A DNA stretch of 64,000 bases from Neelides folsomi (GCA_034687125.1 JAQGBZ010000054.1:186001-250000), one strand, 5' to 3'; numbered from the stretch's first letter, positions 25,501-38,470 are shown. Program-made: numbers and translations. Notes: generated by a model not told the origin, from the sequence alone.

Positions 25501-28156
25501 TCCACCTTCATTTTTAATCAATATTCATATACATTATATTTCAAACACAGAGTATCTTATTTAGAAATAACGCAATGATATATTGATTCATCTGATTTAT
25601 TGTGACAGAATTATTGGAACTTTTTTGCAAAATCTTTACAAAGCCTATGAAGAACTTTACTTTACATTTCTCGAGCTGAAACCATTCCGAGTCCACAATG
25701 GTAAAATCTACATTCTTAATGCCTCAGCCAAGCTCGACTCTACGGCCGAGTATCTTTGTAAAGAACGGTGGGGAGAAGTTGAATATCCTCCGCCATTCGG
25801 TCGGGAAGCTCACCCCGAAGAAGGATACATTGCATATTTGGACTCAAAGTCTGGGGCTTGTCTCAAGCTCAAAGTTTTGAATCCCAATGGACGAATTTGG
25901 ACCATGATTGCTGGAGGAGGAGCGTCGATAATTTACGCTGACACGATATGCGAAATGGGTGGAGCGAATGAATTGGCGAATCATGGAGAATATTCCGGAG
26001 CTCCTTCTGAACAACAATCTTACGAATATGCCAAAACTGTCATTTCCCTCATGACCAAGACGAAGCATCCGGATGGGAAAGTTCTCCTCATTGGTGGAGG
26101 AATCGCCAATTTTACGAATGTTTCATTAACGTTTAAAGGAATTGTGACCGCCCTTGAAGAATCCAAAGTTAAGCTAGTCGAGTACAAAATCTCAATTTTT
26201 GTGAGGAGAGCTGGACCGAATTATTTGGAAGGATTGCAAGTAATTCGGGATGTTGCAAAAAACCTAGAGATTCCTCTCCATGTCTTTGGACCTGAAACGT
26301 ACATGACAGCTATTGTGGCCATGGCCCTTGGCAATAAACCTCTCAAGTATGAAGATAGTAATAATGAGATGCAAAATTCAAGTTATCTGCTTCCTGGAGG
26401 TTTGAAAAACTTAAATAATTACTACATTAAATAACTTTATCCATTTATTAATCAAATTAATATTTAATAACATTTTTAAAACAGAAAGGGCCATTGGAGA
26501 TGAAAAAGTTTTCCGAATTGCTCTATTCGGAATAAAGAGACTTTCCGTTGACCAAATGGCCGAGATGAACATTTTTGATGCAAGTAAAAGCAAGCTTTTC
26601 TCAAAATCAAGCAAAGCGATTATTTGGGGAATGCAAAGCAGAGCTGTACAGGGAATGTTGGATTTTGACTATGTTTGCAGAAGAAAAGAACCTTCGGTAA
26701 ATAAATCAATTTACGTAAAATTAAGTATTTTACAATTTACAATGTAATGATGTCCATTGATAATTATTCAAAAGTTCAATTTTTTGTTTCTGACATTTTA
26801 ATAACCACACACCTAATTCAGTGACTTATTAATTTTAATTATAACATAATAAAATTATTTATTTTCAGGTGGTGGCAATGGCATATCCTCTAATAACCGG
26901 AGACCACAAGCAAAAGTTCTATTGGGGTCATAAAGAAATTTTAATTCCAGTATTCAAAAACATGGTTGATGCATTTGAGAGACATCCAGAGGCAACGATC
27001 CTTGTGAATTTCTCTTCAATCCGTTCCGCCTTCCAGTCAACAATGGACACTTTGGAACACGGAAAGAACATTAAAACAATTGCTGTCATTGCAGAAGGAA
27101 TCCCAGAAAATCTCACAAGGAGAATCATTAAAAAAGCAGATGAGAAAGGAGTTTTGTTAATTGGCCCTTCAACAATTGGAGGAATTAAACCTGGAGCGTT
27201 TAAGATTGGAAATACTGGAGGGATGTTGGACAACATTTTGTATACCAAATTGTATAGACCTGGAAGCGTTGCTTATGTGAGCAAGTCTGGTGCGATGACA
27301 AATGAACTCAACAATATCATTTCAAAAACTTCTGATGGGGTTTGTGAAGGAATTTCTCTAGGAGGTGATCGATACCCAGGATCTTCTTTTATGGACTTTA
27401 TTTCAAGGTTTCAAGAGAATCCTGAAGTAATTAACCAATCTTGATTCGCTAAAAATTTATTGAAATAGGATAATTAAAATGCATAATTAGTCTCTTTGTT
27501 TAATGAAAATAATTCAAATTATTATGATTAATTTTTTATTTAAGATAAAAATGATTGTTTTACTCGGAGAAGTTGGAGGAACTCAAGAACTCGAAGTTTG
27601 TGCTGCATTGAAAGAAAGAAGAATTACGAAGCCAATCATTGCTTGGTGTATTGGTAATTAATTATTTAATATAAATTAAATTATTTAATACAAAGATAAT
27701 AATTAAGTACTTTCAATTTAATATTATACAGGAACTTGTTATAACGAACTATCTGTTGATATCCAATTTAATCACGCTGGAGCATATGCGGTGTGTAAAG
27801 AAGAAACGGCTGTCTTCAAAAATAAAGCGCTCCAAGAAGCTGGAGCTTTTGTGCCGGGGTCCTTTGACGAGCTCGGAAACACAATCCAAAGAGTATACGA
27901 GGGTTTGTGAAAAATGTCCTAATAACACTCAATGATATAATGAATTCATAAATTATACATTCAAATAACATGCTTATCAATCATTTTGCTCAATTAAATT
28001 CTAGATTTGGTTAAGAATGGTGTAATCGACCTTCAAGAAGAAGCCCCTCCGCCAACAGTACCAATTGACTTCTCAAGAGCACGGGAATTGGGATTGATAA
28101 GAAAACCAGCGTCGTTTGATGAAGAAGATGTTCAATCTTTTGGCCAACCACTATGA
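22585..28156 (+). CDS. ATP-citrate lyase-like protein lacking the citrate-synthase domain (probable pseudoenzyme)
   Basis: 839-residue ACLY paralogue. Exons: 22585-22863, 25059-25124, 25314-25495, 25609-26399, 26485-26696, 26869-27426, 27545-27653, 27732-27902, 28005-28156; phases consistent. It keeps the ATP-grasp N-terminus, the citrate-binding/CoA-ligase modules ([66 protein letters not shown]) and the phospho-His loop (FNHAG, His747). After GLIRKPASF the protein diverges from ACLY and stops 17 codons later ([12 protein letters not shown]), so the C-terminal citryl-CoA lyase domain and tetramer core are absent. In the ATP-grasp site the family motif EINP is ELKP (Lys200) and DLAAK is NASAK (Asn213), replacing both Mg ligands; RRGKLG is GRGKLG, and the HHEGGVD motif is gone. 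Splice sites and frame are intact, so it is expressed-looking rather than a pseudogene. Intron 1 is 2.2 kb. Confidence 0.9.
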
Positions 28157-30005
28157 ATGAAATTAAAGGTTTAATCAATTAGACGACAATAACGTACGAT
28201 GGTTATATCAAGCTCATTGTTAGTAAAAATATATAAAAAATTCATTATTTGACACTTCAATAAAATGCTAAGGAAGGGGAGTTGATTGGGAGAGGTATTA
28301 CTTAAATACTGATACAATGTGTGTACCATATATTGTTACATAGGTCATAAACGATATTACTTTTTATATGAAAATTCGCGTTTTAAAGATAAACAATATT
28401 TTATATATTATAAATACTTTTTATTATTAGTTCGAATAGTCAAATGAATGTAATTTTTTCCTTAATCGTTTCGTTCTAGTATAGTACGTATAAGTAGGTA
28501 ATGCATAAATTGTAAATACCTATTTAATATCTTCAATATGTCAAAGTTATCAAACTATCCAAAAATCTTTTCATCTTAAATTTCTTTGTTTTGGTCTACT
28601 AAATGTATGAAAATATATAATATTATAAGCATACATCAATAATCTAACATTTAGTTGTAATTTAAGTAAATGTCCAATAAACTGTAAATGATTTTTTCCA
28701 CATTTTCTACTTCATTTATCATACAATTATAATATTTTGATTTTTATTCCCTCGCGTTTTATACCTTTACTATACTCACCTAATTGATTATGTATATCGT
28801 GTCAAATTAAAGACAAAAATATTAACATCCGTACTCATCGATTTATGATTATTATATCAAATTTTGCCTACAAAATGACAACAAAGTCATCATATGAAAT
28901 TTGCTATCAGTATTGCAGCGTTTTTAAATGCGTATCAATGAATAACCAACATTGTATTGGTATGAGTTCATACCATACAATTGACGCAGTTTATTTGGTA
29001 TTATCTTGTTTGTTATTGTCACTTGATCATACCATCGTTCCAAATAAATAATATTAAACTTTTGGCAAAATTACAAAATAAGTTATTATGTAAAAATACC
29101 ACTCACAATCTAAGTCAGCCTTATGTAAATATATCAAACTTATTCGATACTTATCTTTCTTTGTCACAAAAATAATTACAGGTCCGTTGGATATTTGATC
29201 AACAAATAAATTTTACATAATGTAACATAATTTTATGAAATATTATTTGCGGCTAAGTTAATTGAATTCAATGTCATTAACACTAAATGTAAATATTTAA
29301 TTATTGTAATACATTGTCCATAATACATAGCTTATAGCACCAGTTCCAATTTCTTCATAAACCTACCCTGATTAAAAAAATAATTAGAAGATCTGCGATC
29401 AAATGATGTGTATGCAACCCATCTCATACACGTGAGATCGAGATTTTTAACTCTGACGTAAACAAAGGTCATTGCGTCACTGGTCTTTCAGCCTAGGCTC
29501 ACGAAGTAAATATGCGTCAATAGGGAAAAATTGATAGGGAATTGTTGCAAATACTTGGTAGAACAAGCGGCAATTTTATTTATCCAGTTTATCTGATCGT
29601 CACTACTTCAAAGAATTTAACTATTCTTTATTAATATTCAGTGCATCCTCATAATAGATGTATAATTAAATCCTTTCCAATGAGTTAAAGGAGGTTTAAA
29701 GGGGATTTGCTTATTGGGGTCTCCTGCGAGTCTCGTGTTGGCGAACTTGGGTTTTGCCTATGAGAAAAAAGTTATAAAAGGGAGAAGGCGCATGTGTGTG
29801 GAGAGATCGAACCATTCTTCTGACAGCAGTCAGTCCTTCCTGAGGTGTCAACGTGTTCTCCCAATTCCTCCTGTTTAGGAAATTATACAATTATAGTTAG
29901 CTAATTATTGAGCTCAGGTCCATCCCATTCCATTGCCACGAGTAGTGAGTCAACTCATTTTCTCATTATTTTAACCTTTAAAGACGAGCGGACGAAGCGT
30001 GAAGA
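28157..30005. other. Intergenic between the two ACLY genes
   Basis: A poly(A) signal candidate AATAAA lies at 28259-28264. The rest is AT-rich up to about 29400; 29700-30005 is less AT-rich and forms the likely promoter and 5' UTR of the complete ACLY gene. No remnant of citrate-synthase-like exons was recognised here on the plus strand. Confidence 0.5.
28259..28264 (+). terminator. Candidate poly(A) signal of the ACLY-like gene
   Basis: AATAAA about 100 nt after the stop codon, in an A/T-rich stretch. It supports the view that transcription ends here and that the short C-terminus is genuine. Confidence 0.5.
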
Positions 30006-33000
30006 ATGTCAGCGAAAGCGATCCGCGAAGCAACCGGGAAAGCTATTCTCAATAAGTATTTTGCAAACAAGCCGACCATCCACCAAAGCCAATTTGCAAG
30101 CATCGAACCCGACTCGGACTGGGACGTTTTAATCAATGCGAACCCATGGATGAAAAATTCGCTCGTCGTCAAGCCCGACCAGCTGATCAAGCGACGAGGA
30201 AAACTCGGGCTCATCAAGGTCAACTCCGACGTCCAAACTGTCAAGAAATGGGTTGAGGAACGGATGAACAAAGACGTGAAAGTATGGACATTTTTATTTA
30301 GTTCCATTTTATAATAATTATAAGTTCCACAATAATTATAAGTATTGGTCTTTGAAAACTTTTAGTTGAACAAAGAGAAATTTAATTATATTTAGAATGT
30401 CTCAGCTCCCATTGTGAAATTCCCACTTGGGCATAATATGAGAAAAGTCTTAATGAAATTCCGATTTTAAATGTTGAAATCCCAGGGATTGTACAGAAGT
30501 TGTTGGAAAATAGTTAAGCGTCGTTGTAATAAGGATTAGACATAGTGTTTTATTTCTCCATTTTCCCAGCGTAATCTTTTCCCCTACATCTAGAATCGTA
30601 ATATCGTAAATTGTAAGTACGCGTATTAAATATCAACCATTGTGCCTTTACACTAAAAAGTATTTAACGTTCTTCCTCTGCCTCGTGAGAACCTGGGAAC
30701 GAACGGAGACTGATTGGTGCGACTTATTATGCAACAATTCCTAATATATGGATTAATTCTTTAAATGTAAAACTATTTTTATAAGGCTCATTCAAAGTCG
30801 GAAGGCTTTAATAGGAAAATGAGTTTAGATTTTAGTTAATCTACATTTAGCATGTATTTTGTTAACGACTCATCTTTTAAATCGCCTATTATGTAAAATG
30901 TAATTGACGGCCAATATTTATTCCACTATATTGAAGACAAGGTGAATGATGTACGTGGATGGACACGCCATAAAATCTTTTGAACCCGTCGAGCGAAAAG
31001 TCTAGAATCTCTCTATACATTACATAAATCCAAGTGATGATACTCGAACGAGTAATATGAAGGAGTAAGAAGTAATAAGAAGTCATATCGTATCGTAGTC
31101 AGGATATGAAATTGCAACACACACCCCTTTTGCCCTCAGCAAACTCCCATCGTCCTCATTCTTCAAAATGAACTCGTCTTTGGGAACTGAGAGAACTTGA
31201 AATCCGCTCTTGAGCCTCTTCATTATTCACACATTTTACTCCATTCCCTTATTGTTCTCCCTATCCCTCCATCGGAATTTGCTCTCAGAGATAATCAGCA
31301 TTGTATTGATTGCGCACTTGGGCAGTTGGGCTTTGTAGGAGAGACTATATGGGATTTATAAAATCAATAATCTCTTTCCGAGGCGAAGAAACGATAAAAG
31401 CGTATAAAAATAAGAAATTTTTATGTATGAATAGGTCGAAAAAGCCACTGGGAAGCTGAGACGATTCATTGTGGAACCATTCCTCCCCCATGCGCAGGTA
31501 AGGGTCGAAGGGAGAGTTTCCTTAAAAGATACCCGGGTCGGAGCGACCTTGAGCCGGTGTCCCACTTATCGATCCATTTTGGAATAGGATGAGGAGGCGT
31601 ATGTGTGCATCTACTCGCACCGCCAAGGGGACACGATCCTCTTCCACCATGAAGGAGGCGTCGACATTGGTGACGTGGACAGCAAGGCGAGTTCCCTCCT
31701 CGTTGCGATTGACACGTTCCCAACCGTTGATGAAGTCCGAACCGCACTTCTCGGCCAAGTTCAGAAGGAGAAGCAAGAGTGAGATTAAAAATGAATGAAA
31801 TGATTTATATTGCACTTTCCTTTTAAACTCTTTTCTTATGACCTTTACCCTTTATCACCGATATATACCTTTATCGTCATTTCTTTCCATTAATGCAGAC
31901 TCATCGCGGACTTCATCGTGACTCTTTTCAAGGCATACTCCGAGTTGTATTTCACTTACTTGGAGATCAACCCACTTGTGATTACTAATGGAAAAGTTCA
32001 CGTTCTTGATCTGGCTGCGAAGCTCGACGCAACGGCGGATTATCTATGTAGAACCATGTGGGGAGAGATTGAGTATCCTCCACCGTTCGGACGAGACGCA
32101 TATCCTGAAGAGGCCTACATTGCGGATCTTGATGCGAAGTCAGGAGCGAGTCTCAAACTTACGATTTTGAACCCAAAGGGACGGATATGGACGATGGTTG
32201 CTGGTGGTGGTGCTTCTGTTATTTACTCAGACACGATCTGTGAAATGGGAGGAGCGAGCGAATTGGCAAATTATGGAGAATACTCTGGAGCTCCGTCGGA
32301 GCAGCAAACTTATGAATATGCCAAGACGCTTTTGTCGCTCATGACCAAAGAGAAACATGCCGATGGAAAAGTTCTGATCATTGGAGGAGGAATTGCAAAT
32401 TTTACGAATGTTGCAGCAACTTTCAAGGGAATTGTCACGGCTCTTCAGGAATTTCAACCAAAATTGGTTGAGTTTGGAATCTCCATTTTTGTGCGGCGAG
32501 CTGGACCTAATTATCAAGAAGGTCTCAGAGTCATCCGTGACATTGGAGTCAGCTTGGGAATTCCTCTTCATGTATTTGGGCCTGAAACCCACATGACGGC
32601 AATTGTTGGAATGGCTCTTGGGAAAAAGCCCATTTCTTATAACACAGATTGTCCATCCACCACAGCAAATTTCCTTTTACCAGCTGGACAAAACAACATT
32701 GTAAGTTTCAGATTTTAATTCCATTTTTGCAAAAGTTTTTATTACATATCTTTGTTTTATAGATATCATGCCTTTGAATGTTTAAAAAATGATTTTATTT
32801 TCAATTTAGAAAAGTCCATCGGTGACCAGAAAATCTTCTGAACTTGTGCCATCACCAGTTGACTCTACTGATGGTGTCGGTGCTATTTCTACTGCTGTGA
32901 ATAACAACTCCAGTGGTCATACTTCACTTTTTAGCAAAAATACGAAAGCAATTGTGTGGGGCATGCAAACCAGGGCAGTTCAAGGAATGCTCGACTTTGA

Positions 33001-35769
33001 CTTTGTCTGTCGAAGAAGTTCTCCATCGGTAAATTAAAAAGCTGATTAATATTTTAACAGTTCATTTTATATACTTTTAAATTCCATTTGTTAAATGTTA
33101 AAATTTATAATTTAAAATCAGGTCGTTGGAATGGTTTATCCATTCACTGGAGATCACAAGCAGAAGTTCTACTGGGGACACAAAGAGATTCTCATTCCAG
33201 TGTACAAAAATATGGATGATGCGTTCAAGAAGCATCACGATGCGACAGTCATGGTCAATTTTGCTTCTCTTCGTTCCGCATATGATTCAACCATGGAGGC
33301 ATTGAGCTACCCGCAAATCAAAACGATTGCTATCATTGCAGAAGGCATTCCAGAAAACATGACAAGAAAGATTATCAAGAAAGCCCAAAGTAATAATGTG
33401 GCCATTATTGGGCCTGCAACTGTCGGAGGAATTAAGCCAGGATGTTTCAAGATTGGAAACACTGGTGGAATGATGGACAACATTCTTTATTCGAAATTAT
33501 ACAGACCGGGAAGCGTGGCTTATGTCAGTCGCTCTGGTGGAATGAGTAATGAATTGAACAATATCATTTCCAAAGCCTCTGATGGAGTCTTTGAAGGAGT
33601 TGCTATTGGTGGGGATAGATATCCAGGAACGACTTTCATGGATTTCATCATCAGATATCAAAATGATCCTCAGGTTCTTAAATAACTAACAATATAAAAT
33701 AATTAGGAAATAAGAATAAAATCAAAACATAACTTTAACCCAATGATAATTATAATAATAATAATTAATTAAAAAATTGTTTGTATCTTTAGATCAAAAT
33801 GATTGTTCTTCTTGGTGAAGTTGGAGGAATTGAAGAATACGAAGTTTGTGAGGCTTTAAAGGACAAGAGAATCACGAAGCCTCTTGTCGCCTGGTGCATT
33901 GGAACTTGTGCTGGAATGTTCAACTCAGAAGTTCAATTTGGTCATGCTGGGTCGTGTGCAAACTCTGATCGCGAAACTGCCGTGACAAAGAACAAATCTC
34001 TCAGGGAGGCTGGAGCCTTCGTTCCAAACACTTTTGACGATCTCGGAACTCAAATTCAATCAGTGTTTGAGAGCCTGGTGGAAGAAGGCGTCATTGAAGT
34101 GAGGGAAGAACTTCCTCCTCCTACAGTACCAATGGACTTTTCATGGGCAAGGTATTTAAAATTCTAATATCTCTCTAAATATATTCCACAAATTGTATTT
34201 ATTCTTAAATCAAAATTCATTAAGAATTCTTGACTGTTTTCAAATTATTTACTAAAATGTAATTTTATAATTTTTAGAGAGTTGGGGCTGATCAGGAAAC
34301 CAGCCTCGTTCATGACCTCAATTTGCGATGAACGAGGACAAGAATTGCTCTACGCTGGAATGCCCATTTCTGATGTGAGTTGCTTACTGCGACCCTGACT
34401 TACTTTATTGTTAGTTTTTGAAGAAATGGATTAATTTGTTGATTTATTGTAGGTGTTAAAGCAAGATTTGGGTATTGGTGGAGTTATTTCCTTATTGTGG
34501 TTCCAACGACCACTTCCCATTCACGCATGCAAGTTCATTGAGATGTGTTTAATGGTGACGGCTGACCACGGGCCTGCCGTGTCAGGGGCACATAATACCA
34601 TCGTCTGTGCACGTGCTGGAAAAGATCTTGTCTCATCACTCGTCTCTGGCCTTCTCACTATTGTAAGCTCGAATTTTGCAATATTTTATTATGCAATTCC
34701 AGTTTTTATGTTCACATGAGCTTTTTAAACTCATCTGTTCTTTTATCTAATAATTGCATTGAAATTAAAACTCGGTTGCATCAACGAATCTATTAATTCA
34801 TTCACCTTGTGTTTGGAATATAAAATTTTTGAGCAACTTTTCTTACTCAATTACTTTTATTGTTATTTGAAAAATGATTTCACGTGTACTTTATATCGTT
34901 ATTTACTATAATACGAGGTTAATGTTAGAATTAAAGTTTAAATGACATTTTTATATGAATTACCGACAGTAATATAATATTAATTAATAATTTTTTATTT
35001 TAGGGCGACAGATTTGGGGGAGCCTTGAATGGTGCTGCGCTTCAATTCAGTGAAGCTTATGATGCTGGACTTCATCCAATGGAATTTGTGAACTCAATGA
35101 GGAAAAAGGGTCAGTTGATCATGGGAATTGGCCATCGTGTCAAGTCAATCAATAATCCCGACATGAGAGTGAAAATCATTAAGGAATATGTCAACACACA
35201 CTTCCCCACAACACCTCTTCTCAATTACGCTCTTGAGGTAATTAAATTATTTTATATCTAACATTAAGTTGATTTGATGTATTTTCACCAATTATTGAGC
35301 GATTTTTATTAAATACCAATAAACATCTGTTATTGTTGTAGGTTGAGAAAATTACAACCTCAAAGAAGCCTAATTTGATTCTCAATGTTGATGGTATTAT
35401 TGCCGTCGCTTTCGTCGACTTCCTTCGTCATTCCGGGTGCTTCACAATGTAAGTCATTTCTATATTATATGTACAGAATTGTAATTTCGACGACCGGATA
35501 CATGAGAAAATAAAATACTGATATTATAATATAATATTTTTATCTACGTATAATTACTAAATGAAAAGTATTTAATTGACAATGTTTTTTAATAAAGGGA
35601 GGAAGCCCAAGAGTACATTGAAATGGGTTCGATCAACGGATTGTTTGTCCTTGGGCGCAGTGTCGGTTTCATTGGTCATTTCATGGATCAGAAGAGACTG
35701 AAGCAAGGATTGTACCGACATCCGTGGGATGACATTTCATACGTCTTGCCTGAACAGTATAATCAGTGA
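30006..35769 (+). CDS. ACLY: ATP-citrate lyase, complete
   Basis: Cytosolic ATP-citrate synthase: citrate + CoA + ATP gives acetyl-CoA + oxaloacetate + ADP + Pi, feeding lipid synthesis. Exons: 30006-30281, 31435-31497, 31588-31778, 31899-32700, 32810-33028, 33122-33673, 33793-34151, 34278-34374, 34453-34662, 35004-35237, 35342-35448, 35598-35769; 1093 residues, close to the 1101 of the human enzyme. ATP-grasp part: [34 protein letters not shown] (Asn201) and DLAAK (Asp214), the metal ligands. Phospho-His loop FGHAG (His752). C-terminal citryl-CoA lyase domain: [62 protein letters not shown]. The Ser-rich linker in exon 5 ([11 protein letters not shown]) could be phosphorylated like the vertebrate linker. 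All catalytic motifs are present. Tandem paralogue of the truncated copy upstream. Confidence 0.97.
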
Positions 35770-35824
35770 ACAATCCAATTCACACTTACTCTCTACTTAC
35801 CTTTTCTGTTACTCTTAAAACATG

Positions 35825-35830
35825 AATAAA
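35825..35830 (+). terminator. Candidate poly(A) signal of ACLY
   Basis: AATAAA 56 nt after the ACLY stop codon. Confidence 0.5.
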
Positions 35831-37226
35831 TGAAATCCCCTTTCCATCCTTAAAAAGTCAGAGAGAGATATAAAGAAAGTCTATGATTGAAATATAGTTG
35901 GGGAAAAATACTCCTATGAAAAATGTAAACTACTATTTAGGGTATAATGTAATAATCACATTCTCAATGCTGATCTGAACATACTTAATCCGTCAGGAAA
36001 CGAGGAATGTGAAAATATTTCTCAAAGTGAAATGGAGACTTGATGTCTGATGAAACTGATGATGTTAGTGATGGAACGAGTACATATCAAAAATCACATA
36101 TCAAAAATACAAAGTAGTGTTGAAAATATATCTATATTATTAGTCAATAAATTAAAAACAAACGACAATTAAAAGATAAATAAATATAAATAATATGTAA
36201 TATGTTGAATCATTAAATGTATTACAATAATACAAGAAGATTGATTCTTTATTTTAAAAATATTTTATTTCATTGGACCACCCAAATCAAAGGGAAGAAA
36301 TTCTAAAGGGGTGAGGAAATATATAAAATACTTTAATTGTCAGATATTCTGATATAAAGAAGATATATATTATATATTTGAGTTATAATATGTAAATATT
36401 TCATTTAGTAATAATGTATTAATTGTGTTATTATTAATGTGTATACTATAATAGTGAGATTAACTGAAAACATTTATTCATTTGTGGAGTAGGAATAGAA
36501 TATTTTGTGTCTATATATTTCTAATTAAAAAGCTAGGTTTAATAAATGTGGGAAATTATGTTATCTGAAATGAATGATTGTGTAGGTAAACTGAATGTTT
36601 TGTGTAGGCAGAATGAAACTCATAAAAATTGTTCGTGGAGCGATAATAAATGGATATTAGATCCTCGATCAATCACAAATGTAACCTAATTGGTCTATTT
36701 TATTTAACTTGCATCCTTTTAATAACTCACTGGAGAAAAAATCAATTGAAGTTCATTCATTTCCTTTTTACGATTTTCATATTACTCTGCTCACTTTTAG
36801 CATGTGAACACTCGAAGGTTTTATTTCTGAGCCATTTATTATTTCTAAGCATTTAACTCTTCATCCATCATAAATTTTATCTTTTTAGACTTAAATTATT
36901 GAGTCGACGTCAAGACAAAACTCATTTTGACCTACGAGTCAATTTCTCCTATTTGAATATTAAAAAACCCTTGGGAAAATGGCAATTTTTCCTCAAGCCT
37001 CATATTCGCTATAATTTAGAATAATTTACCCCTAAAATACCATTCGTATGTAGTTTTTAGGTGTAGGGTTTTGAATGAGTATTAAGAATTGTGCTGAACA
37101 AACTTTTTGCCCTTTCATAAATTTAGGAAAATTGAAAAAGTGTATCATGCACTTTAGTATTAAATGGTTTAATGAATTAAAGGAATTTCCATATATTTTA
37201 AAATTACAAAAGTTGGCAAGTAGCGT

Positions 37227-37232
37227 TTTATT
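37227..37232 (-). terminator. Candidate poly(A) signal of the Gly/His-rich gene
   Basis: AATAAA on the minus strand about 60 nt after the stop codon. Confidence 0.5.
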
Positions 37233-37290
37233 ACATTTTCTTAAAAAAATAATATAAAAACATATTTGGCTTTTCGTTTCTTTTTGACTT

Positions 37291-38387
37291 TTAGCCATGA
37301 TACCCTCCATGTCCTCCGAAACCCCCGAATCCTCCTCCGAATCCACCGAATCCTCCTCCACCATGCCCATGGCCGTATCCTCCATGTCCATGACCATATC
37401 CTCCACTGCCATGTGAGTAACCTCCGTGGTGTCCTCCGTGACCGTGTCCATGTCCACCATGTCCGTGTCCATAGCCTCCGTGACCTCCATGACCTCCATG
37501 ACCATGACCATAACCTGAAAATTTTAATTTTGTAAATAATTGAATCAAACCCAAATTAATAAAAAAGGAACATAAAATAAGAATTCAAACCTCCAGCTCT
37601 GAATCCGTATCCAGACGAATAATGACCACCATGACCATGCCCGTAGCCACCTCCATGTCCGTGACCATGTCCTCCATGCCCATGTCCATGATGACCATAA
37701 GACGGGTAAATAACATATGATTGTGAGTGTCCATATCCTCCATGTCCACCGTGCCCATGTCCACCATGACCATGTCCATGACCACCATGTCCGTGGCCGT
37801 ATCCGCCACCGTGCCCATGTCCATGCCCGTGCCCATGTCCATGTCCATGCCCATGCCCATGTCCATGACCATATCCATGAGCTCCTCGTTTAGCCACTGA
37901 AAAATACAAAAATTTAAAAATTTTAATCCTTTCTTTTAATAATTTTGTGCTTACTATTACATGCTAATTTAATGTGTAAAACATTAAAAATATTAATGTT
38001 TGAAATAAACTTTTTAACCATGAAGTATAAATATAACTATCAATACGTATGTATTATATGTATAGAGTGGATTCGATGCAAATCAAATATTGTTACACAT
38101 TACAAATTATAAAAGGATTGACTGACAATAATGAGATATTGAGAAAAAAACTAACTCTGATAAAACTTTTGTGCTAAAATTGGTAAAATATAAAACGTAC
38201 CGTTTGTGCTATCTTCTTCATATTCTGCTGTTGTTTCCTTCTTTTCGTCCTTCTCGGCGAAGGAGATGGCAAGGAATGCCATGAGGCAGGCGAGGATCTA
38301 AACAAACACAAAACAAACTTTTTAATCAAATATTACTATTTCCAAATTGGGAAATTCGGAAACGCAACTTACAAAGAACTTATTCAT
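37291..38387 (-). CDS. Secreted Gly/His/Tyr-rich repeat protein with dibasic processing site
   Basis: 213-residue precursor. Exons: 38387-38373, 38297-38201, 37896-37591, 37514-37291; phases consistent. The first exon codes only five residues (MNKFF); the signal peptide continues FFILACLMAFLAISFAE. A short acidic pro-segment (EKDEKKETTAEYEEDSTN) is followed by AKR, then a long low-complexity region of GHGHGG, GYGHGHGG and HGGYGH repeats, a short unique insert (SQSYVIYPSYG), and a C-terminal GGFGG segment. Cleavage after KR would leave an N-terminal Gly-Ala-His, a possible ATCUN copper/nickel site, ahead of dozens of His. Such compositions occur in cuticle proteins, in metal-binding secreted proteins and in glycine-rich antimicrobial peptides; the sequence does not decide between them. 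A TATA box lies upstream, as in highly expressed genes. Confidence 0.88.
37300..37890 (-). repeat. In-gene GGHGHGH-coding tandem repeat
   Basis: Degenerate repeats of a codon pair for Gly-His (plus strand words CCATGTCC and CCGTGTCC), interrupted by one intron. The near-perfect GH run encoded at about 37800-37870 is the most homogeneous part and likely to vary in length between individuals. Alternative frames of this repeat are open by composition only. Confidence 0.8.
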
Positions 38388-38458
38388 TGTGAGTTTTGTT
38401 CTCTCTTCGTTTCTTGAGAGGTTCGTTATTTGAGTGACGAGAAATATGAGACATTCCT

Positions 38459-38470
38459 TTATATATATAG
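38459..38470 (-). promoter_or_regulatory. TATA box of the Gly/His-rich gene
   Basis: Minus-strand CTATATATATAAA lies about 75-85 nt before the start codon, a normal distance for a short 5' UTR. Other genes in the window show no equally clear TATA element. Confidence 0.6.

Larger units (their letters stand above)
35770..37290. other. 3' flanks of convergent ACLY and Gly/His-rich genes
   Basis: Holds the ACLY 3' UTR with AATAAA at 35825-35830 and the minus-strand poly(A) candidate at 37227-37232. The sequence between is AT-rich with no supported gene. Confidence 0.5.

Noticed and set aside
28157-30005. Remnant lyase-domain exons after the short ACLY copy
   Set aside because: I looked for [11 protein letters not shown] and NVDG type motifs on the plus strand and saw none; the domain appears absent rather than decayed in place.
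37032-37535. Open frames in other frames of the Gly/His-rich gene (Met/Asp-rich and His/Leu-rich)
   Set aside because: Frame shadows of the repeat; the chosen frame alone gives a signal peptide, consistent splice phases and a stop.
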